From the NCBI GenBank assembly GCA_900617975.1, contig UZAE01001972.1:1-10793 (forward strand): a stretch of 10,793 nt of DNA, read 5' to 3'. The notes below the pieces were generated by a model, which saw only the letters and a program-made list of their open reading frames with translations, ran no database searches and was not told where the DNA came from. Positions 1 to 5,840 of this stretch are shown here, in pieces (positions within the stretch are counted from its first letter, which is position 1; every line of letters begins with the position of its first letter). The DNA is from Rodentolepis nana (Eukaryota > Platyhelminthes > Cestoda > Cyclophyllidea > Hymenolepididae). The translations under genes were made by a program, and so were the position numbers.

Positions 1-632
1 TGCGACTGTACAAACAGTGACCAATCATTAACCTCTGTTTGTTTAACCTAATTCGCCTTCCTGATCATGATTAAGCTACAGGCGTGATCACAGTTCACCT
101 TCGGTATCTAGTGAATAAACGTATCGGTTATACACCTCTTCTTCTCTAGACTCGGTAATTGGGAGAATCTATCACAAAGGTTTCTGAGACTTAAGCCAGG
201 CTTTACTAACGTAGAAATCCGCTACAGCACTAAGCACGATTATGGTGATAGCCTAGACGAAGTCTGTTTAAAGTTAAAATGCACAATCCATGGTACTACG
301 TTTTTTTCACATTTTGTGCTTCTATCAGCATTTAACTAGATTCTTCCACATAACTTTTTTCACGTTGCAAGTTGAGATAATGTAATGTCCACAATTTAGC
401 GCAATGCATATACAACTATACTGTTATGCTTAGTGACTTCACTTTCATCCGTAACCAATGAGTGGTTTACGACTAACTCAATTAAAACTTTCTCCAACTG
501 AGTTAAATGATTACCACGAGGTCTATATTTCTGTTAAGCTTATTTATATAGAAGACATTAGCAGAATTGAATACCCAATGGATTTATAGTTAAAAACAAA
601 CGTGCATTAAGCATTATAATTGAGGTGTCTAG
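1..632. other. No gene seen; composition less AT-rich than the rest
   Basis: Stops occur in all frames, with no RNA gene or named repeat recognised. By eye the GC content of many lines is near 40%, against under 30% in much of the window, so this may be an old repeat of unknown type. Confidence 0.3.
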
Positions 633-794
633 AGCTTGCGCATTCTTCCATCTTGTGAGTTAAATAGAGCGTTCATTTATTGGGCTAGCGCATTCATTAG
701 CTATTACTCAGTGAGTATTTGCCCAACTGTTCTTGCTAAATATTCACACACCATATACCTAACAGTCGCTTGCTACGTACACCTAAGTGAATGA
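633..794 (+). other. Open frame of 53 codons without a start codon
   Basis: The frame is open from after TAG (630-632) to TGA (792-794), reading for example FIYWASAFISYYSVSICP. It contains a consensus-like donor, TCA|GTGAGT, at 711. It could be an exon of an unseen gene, a repeat relic or chance. Confidence 0.15.
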
Positions 795-928
795 TTTGTA
801 GAGAATGCAGTGCTGCTCACTTTAATAATTGTTGAGCAATTCTATACTGAGGCATTGGACAATTCAGAACTTGACTGAAATATTGGACGTTTTTACCAAG
901 CTTTTACACGCAATTACTGGAATGATTT

Positions 929-1039
929 ATGTGGAAAATATTTAAACCTAATAAAAAGCCATCGATTGCCATTGCAATCGTTTTAATTATTTCTTTTTTT
1001 CAATTAATAGCTATAATATGGATCTCATTAATATTCTAA
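929..1039 (+). CDS. Possible 36-codon membrane micropeptide
   Basis: ATG to TAA reads MWKIFKPNKKPSIAIAIVLI followed by ISFFQLIAIIW and a hydrophobic end: a basic N-terminus and one membrane-length hydrophobic segment. AT-rich DNA readily gives Ile/Phe/Leu-rich frames by chance, and no promoter or splice signal supports it. Confidence 0.15.
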   Translation: MWKIFKPNKKPSIAIAIVLIISFFQLIAIIWISLIF

Positions 1040-1753
1040 TTGGCTCAATTGGTTCCTTTTATCATGCATTCACCCAATACTATTAACGGTCACCTATGTA
1101 AAAATATTCAGGCATATTGACTATATAAAGATTTGAGTATTGATAAAAAGAATGTCTCTGACTTAAATCAAAACGAGATCCATTTCTGAAATTCAGAAGA
1201 CGCAATGCACCGATCTGTGATCATTTGAATAACAGATTATTGAGTACATCAATAAAATCAAGGTCGTTATTAACATACTGTAGATGCGTAACACATGGTT
1301 CTTATCCTTAAAATTAGTCTCGAAAAATGTCCTAGTTTGGTCAAGCACAGTAAACAACAAGGTTGCAGATCTTTATCACTTATCCAATTAAATAATCAAT
1401 CAAGTAATTGAAAAATCATTTAAACCTAGATTTTAATCTCATTCAGTGGACTAGTCATGCACCAGTAATCCATGTTAATTTATGAATGATCACTAAAATT
1501 GATTCAATTTGTTAATAACTGATGATGCTTTAATTTGATGTCAACTGTTTATTCGACTTAATTTAATATTTCATCGTTCATTTTTTGATAAATTTGTAAC
1601 ATTTAAAACACAATAATTATTTTGTTTACTTTACAAACACAATATTCCCGATCCTAGAAGCGCTATAAATCGTGGTTACACGATTTTCAATGTTAAACTC
1701 CAAATTGACAGTTAAGAAAATAAAGTTATAATTCGAAAAGTTGTGTGCTCCAG
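1040..1753. other. AT-rich stretch without recognised features
   Basis: No supported gene, RNA or repeat is seen. Upstream exons of the candidate second gene could lie here but none is convincing. Confidence 0.3.
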
Positions 1754-1822
1754 TATAAGTCAGTGAAGAAGGAAGAAATCGATTACTACTGCAAATTAAT
1801 TAATACTAATTGGCGAGGCCAG
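1754..1822 (+). CDS. Candidate internal exon of a second, unrecognised gene
   Basis: Sixty-nine bases (23 codons, phase 0) lie between GTGTGCTCCAG and the donor CAG|GTAATG, reading YKSVKKEEIDYYCKLINTNW and then RGQ. Unspliced, the frame runs on to TGA at 1928-1930 without an ATG start. Splicing 1823-2038 joins it in frame to the exon at 2039-2089. No upstream exons were identified, so this is a weak call. Confidence 0.3.
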
Positions 1823-2038
1823 GTAATGACTGGAATTGCTCATTTCTCGCTGGGATGGCCAACTCAATTGATTAACAATTCAATTAACACTACCGTCCGC
1901 TTGTTAAGTCCAGAAGGAGGAAGCATATGAAAACGTAAAAATCTCACTGCATGAATGATGATTTAGGGCAGATTTTTCAGTTTTGGCTCATTTGAGAAGA
2001 ATGGGTTTCCATTAACCTAAACATTTGTTCTATCTTAG

Positions 2039-2089
2039 GTGGAATTTAATTTTCTGGTGACACGGATGCGCGTCAAATCACCGAATTAG
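2039..2089 (+). CDS. Candidate last exon of the second gene
   Basis: A very good acceptor (TTGTTCTATCTTAG) is followed in phase 0 by VEFNFLVTRMRVKSPN and TAG at 2087-2089, a stretch richer in GC than its surroundings. No AATAAA is seen before SINE-like copy 1, only weaker variants. Confidence 0.28.
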   Translation: MEFNFLVTRMRVKSPN

Positions 2090-2147
2090 TAATTTTGCAC
2101 AAATAGCCATATGAAGACAGAAAAGGTGAATAATACAAAGAAAATAC

Positions 2148-2160
2148 AGGGTGATTCATT
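2148..2160. repeat. Probable decayed target-site duplication, left
   Basis: AGGGTGATTCATT matches AGGATGATTCGTT at 2482-2494 in 11 of 13 positions. Confidence 0.55.
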
Positions 2161-2481
2161 CATTTATTTTAAATGACAAGCGTTTTGATAGTTATTACTT
2201 GTCATTTTGCTGACTTCGGACTTCACAGAGGGGCGGAACATCATAGTGAGAAAAGTTCAAGAGGAGGGAAAAGTATAGGGATACACAGATGTAAAGAGTC
2301 AGATGGGCACAAATGCAGAAAAAAGTTAAGATGAGATCTGTTGAAGTGGTCGAATCGGGCATAGAGTGGGGGTCAAGGCAATTTAAAATCAGAAGTCAAC
2401 TGCCGAAAAAAGGCTTTTTTACCATATGAGTATGCGTTGCTCAGGGTGCATCACGTGGATTATAGTCTATCGCGCACCCCA
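2161..2481 (-). mobile_element. SINE-like retroposon, copy 1
   Basis: The body matches copy 2 at 8905-9209 along its whole length, in the same orientation. Read on the minus strand it starts GGGGTGCGCGATAGAC and ends in an A/T-rich tail. It is flanked by an imperfect duplication (AGGGTGATTCATT at 2148-2160, AGGATGATTCGTT at 2482-2494, 11 of 13). The decayed flanks suggest an older insertion than copy 2. No convincing tRNA-like A and B boxes were found. Confidence 0.7.
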
Positions 2482-2494
2482 AGGATGATTCGTT
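2482..2494. repeat. Probable decayed target-site duplication, right
   Basis: AGGATGATTCGTT, partner of 2148-2160 across SINE-like copy 1. Confidence 0.55.
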
Positions 2495-3696
2495 AGTAAC
2501 AATTGGTAACAGTGAGATGGATGGGAAATCATATTAATAAAATTTTATAAAGGAACATACGAGGTTCAATATACTAAATTTTGACTGTATAACCCATAAA
2601 AGCATAAGTTATTTTTTGTCGTATTAACATTCATTCAACAGCACCTGGGGAAAACAAGTTGCTACAATTAACGGAATCATATTGACTCACATGTTTTAAA
2701 ACTTATTCCCTCAAAAGTTGGTGCCATGACCAATAAATTTCATTTCAAAAACATATTTTCAAATTTTTCAGTCAAACGAAGTAAAGTAAATGCATGCTGC
2801 AGAGTTGTGGGCTAAATTAGGTTTAAAGTGGCAAGATGTGATGATAGTCAAATTGTAAAATTTGAGAAAGCGTTAATGTCAAACAAATCTTCAAAAGTAA
2901 TTATTTCAATAAAACAAGACCTGTAAGTAGTAGAGTAGATTGAACTTAACGTGAAAAAATAATTCAAAATAAACCATGAATAAAGCGAATGATGATGTAC
3001 CTCCCTCACTCAAGGAGTAAAGGCCTCTTTTGCCGATCGATACGGATAAATAGAACAAACCACTTTCTAACTGCGAGGTTTGTATAAATAGCCTATTATT
3101 TACATTTATGAATTCGTTATTTTTTCAATATAAAATTTAGTCTTCCCTTAATTCAAGCTATTCCATTTATATTCTGACATATTCAAGTCATGCCACAATG
3201 TTTAATATTTTGATATAGCCCCATTTTGAATTTCGATTAATGTAATTTTACGCATTAGTTTTATGTAACAATCATTATTAAATTAATTTAACTATGATGT
3301 TGCCTACAGTAACATTGATGTCTCTTGATCGTTTTAAAGCTTATTGAAGTCTTTTCTACTTACGTACTTCCAGATGACAAACATATATTAATATTTTTTC
3401 CTTGGCAGGGCACGATATAGTAAAAAATGATTCATTCATTATATCATAAATATAATGCAACTTGATTCAACAACATGCTCATTCAATAAGTTAGGAATAA
3501 TAATTTAGTTTCCAGGAAATGGGCTAGATAGAACTAATAATTATGCGGCAATAATTGCGCTTTTATTGGGATGGGTTTTGTGTAGTATTCGAAATCCTAA
3601 CATCATTAAATTATTGTCAAAATTATTGAAATAACGCTTTGTATCCATATAAAATAAAATTAATAATTTAATGTTTGTCGAGACTAGCGTGTTTAC

Positions 3697-3699
<3 letters not shown>
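2495..3699. other. AT-rich intergenic stretch
   Basis: No open frame, RNA gene or recognised repeat is supported. It separates SINE-like copy 1 from the (AT)15 run. Confidence 0.4.

Positions 3700-3730
<31 letters not shown>
3700..3730. repeat. (AT)15 microsatellite
   Basis: Perfect AT dinucleotide run of about 30 bases. Confidence 0.97.
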
Positions 3731-3732
<2 letters not shown>

Positions 3733-3915
3733 TATAATTGGCGATACAATCTGTTACTTCCCATATTAACTAGTCTATGCCTGTTGCTATTACTTCTTGA
3801 CAAACTAAAAAATGGCATGTTTTAGGCTTTTTATGAGTTAACTAAAATCATACCTTATAAAACAACATTAAACGTGCTCATGTCTACCCTTATTAGCACT
3901 GTACTTTGAAAGTCG

Positions 3916-4059
3916 CTATTCTTTCCCCTGTTTATTAAGAAGTGTTTGTAAATAAACAATGCGTATTTCAAATCTCATAGTATCTTCCAAACCCAGCTTT
4001 AACGAGACAACAGCTTTTTCATAAATATCAATTATTTTGCGGTTGAAGCCAGTAGTAAT
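3916..4059 (-). other. Small minus-strand open frame next to the LINE relic
   Basis: Forty-seven codons are open to TAG, reading TTGFNRKIIDIYEKAVVSLK and on to LLNKQGKE, without an in-frame ATG near its 5' end. It begins inside the LINE remains in another frame. It could be a frame-shifted continuation of the LINE or chance. No function is assigned. Confidence 0.2.
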
Positions 4060-4757
4060 TCAGGAGTTGTTCTGATTCTATTTTAGTGCAGAAATATAGC
4101 CTGAACCTCATTGCTATGAATAAGTTCTAGAGAGTTGCTGTTAAGCATGTCATCGATTTCCTTTCCAGCTATGTTTGTATTCTTATAGCCCCATCTGGTG
4201 GAATAGACGTTGAAGACTCCTAATACTACCGTTTTGTGTAAGATGATAAGAAGATCAAAGTTAGAACAATTCTGTGGTGGATTATAGACCATGAATATCT
4301 TGAAGTGGTTTTGAAATTTCCAAACATTGAATCTGATTATTTCACATTTGCCTTGCGTCGAGCCCATACTCTTGATTAGATCGTGGGTCACTTATGTCTT
4401 GTGCCGAGCCCATACTCTTGATTAGATCTTAGTGGCTTGCGTCGAGCCCATACTCTTGATTAGATCGGAATGTGAGGGGCCTTCTTTTACTCCAGTCAGA
4501 ATTCCACTTGCAACTTGGCGGTAGTTAGGAAGTAGGTAAGAGGTGAAACCTGGGAATTGGTAGTATTTGAGTTTGTTTTCTGTAAAATCGGCTTCCATGA
4601 TTGTGAACGTGTCCATAGCATAGGTGTGTAGGATTTTCAGGATTTTGATCTTCTTGTCCTGTGACATCCCTCCAGCATTCCACCACTTGGAGGTATGTCT
4701 ATCGCGTACTCTACAATCAAATATAACTATTTTTTGAAGTGGGTTGAAATGTGTCAA
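4030..4757 (-). mobile_element. Decayed non-LTR retrotransposon (LINE) fragment, endonuclease domain
   Basis: The minus strand encodes part of an APE-type endonuclease (EEP fold), the target-nicking domain of jockey/CR1-like LINEs. In order: W-N-A-G-G start, a Glu-bearing segment (TIMEADFTENK), SGILTGVKEG, then VWKFQNHFKIFMVYNPPQN, VVLGVFNVYSTRWGY and RTTPELLLA. The family normally has G-D-F-N-x-H at the fifth site; here Asp and His are replaced, so it would be inactive. Stops interrupt the frame at 4422-4424 and where Leu-His is followed by TAA near 4080. Nothing of ORF1 or of the reverse transcriptase is seen, so it is a short relic. Clade assignment is by memory of family style only. Confidence 0.8.
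4352..4466 (-). repeat. Triplicated 31-base segment inside the LINE fragment
   Basis: Near-identical 31-base units lie at 4352-4382, 4398-4428 and 4436-4466, with spacers of 15 and 7 bases. On the minus strand each encodes DLIKSMGSTQ or a close variant. Units 1 and 3 share the LINE frame (84 bases apart); unit 2 is out of frame and sits with the TAA at 4422-4424. Confidence 0.9.
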
Positions 4758-5684
4758 TTAAAAACAGTTTTATACATGTTTTTTGTGTGTGTTGTTACTT
4801 GCTCATGCATTGGAAAATTGCAAATGGCAAGATTTTAAAGCAAATCTTTAGCTGTAACAGCAATTTCCTTCATCATATATTTAATGCATAACTGTTCTAT
4901 GATCCAGCTATTAGCAATTTCAAAATGCATTTATGTTTAAATAAGTTCATTTCTGCTCCGATTTTTGTTTATAATAGATTGAGAAGAATTATAGTTCAGT
5001 TAATATTCACACTTGAAATCTAAACTTCATACTAAATTTGCCATTTTATTGATCATGAGAAAGATTAGTATAAACCTATTTGGCTAATACCAATATTTAT
5101 TGAAAGCAATGTTGTAACAGTGTTGTTGTTACATAAATGGTTGACACTTTCGCACAGGACCTACTTCCATTTTGACGTCTAACCAGAAATAATTAAATTT
5201 AAATGTCTGCTCACTTATGTCATTTTCTATTACAATTTTGCAGAAAATTTAGTTTTGACGAAATATATGTTTGAGGAAAATATATGCCTCCTACATGTTT
5301 TCTGCAAACATTTCAAATATGAAGACGCATGTATGTTTAATTGTTAAATATATATTGCACCATTTCATATCTGATAATTTGAAATAATTTTTAAATTGAA
5401 GTATTTTTGCTATTTTCTACCACAAATATCATCATAATTTTAGAAACTACCTTATATCCCACAAAGTGTCCCATTTCAAAGTTGGCTTAAGCTCAATTTG
5501 TGACAATGAAAGTTGAAAGAAAATGCTTAACACAAAATCTTATGTCAGTTAGTTGTTGAGGCCGTCGATGTATGGCAGATTTTGGAGGCGCCAATCACAT
5601 ACTTAAGTTGGTTGCAATAAAAGGATGTATTGGTAATTGAGATTAATTAAACTATGGCAAATATTGACTAATACTTATGATCCA
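4758..5684. other. Intergenic stretch upstream of the main gene
   Basis: AT-rich, with no gene seen. It must include the promoter side and any 5' untranslated part of the main gene, but no TATA box or other site is convincing. A CCAAT lies near 5590 (GGCGCCAATC), roughly 95 bases before the ATG. Confidence 0.35.
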
Positions 5685-5840
5685 ATGATTACATTTCTAT
5701 TTGTTTTTACTTTGCTGCAGTTAAATGCTTCCCCAAGAATAGAGGGCTCGGATTTGCCTAATTCAATTTGTTCGAGAATTGTGTCAACACCTTCTGGGAA
5801 TACTGAACCTCTAATATTTATTGATAAAAACGGAAAGAGC
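5685..5840 (+). CDS. Main gene exon 1: start codon and signal peptide
   Basis: It encodes residues 1-52 in phase 0: a hydrophobic leader, then a polar segment with one cysteine (ICSR) ending in DKNGKS. Left unspliced, the frame stops at a TAG 24 bases beyond the donor. The donor AGC|GTATCA and the acceptor TTTACCAG 49 bases on remove that stop. Introns this short are typical of the 5' part of schistosome genes (family knowledge). Confidence 0.7.

Noticed and set aside
1910..1930. AAGGAGG followed by ATG, resembling a bacterial ribosome binding site
   Set aside because: The ATG frame stops after three codons, and the window is otherwise eukaryotic.
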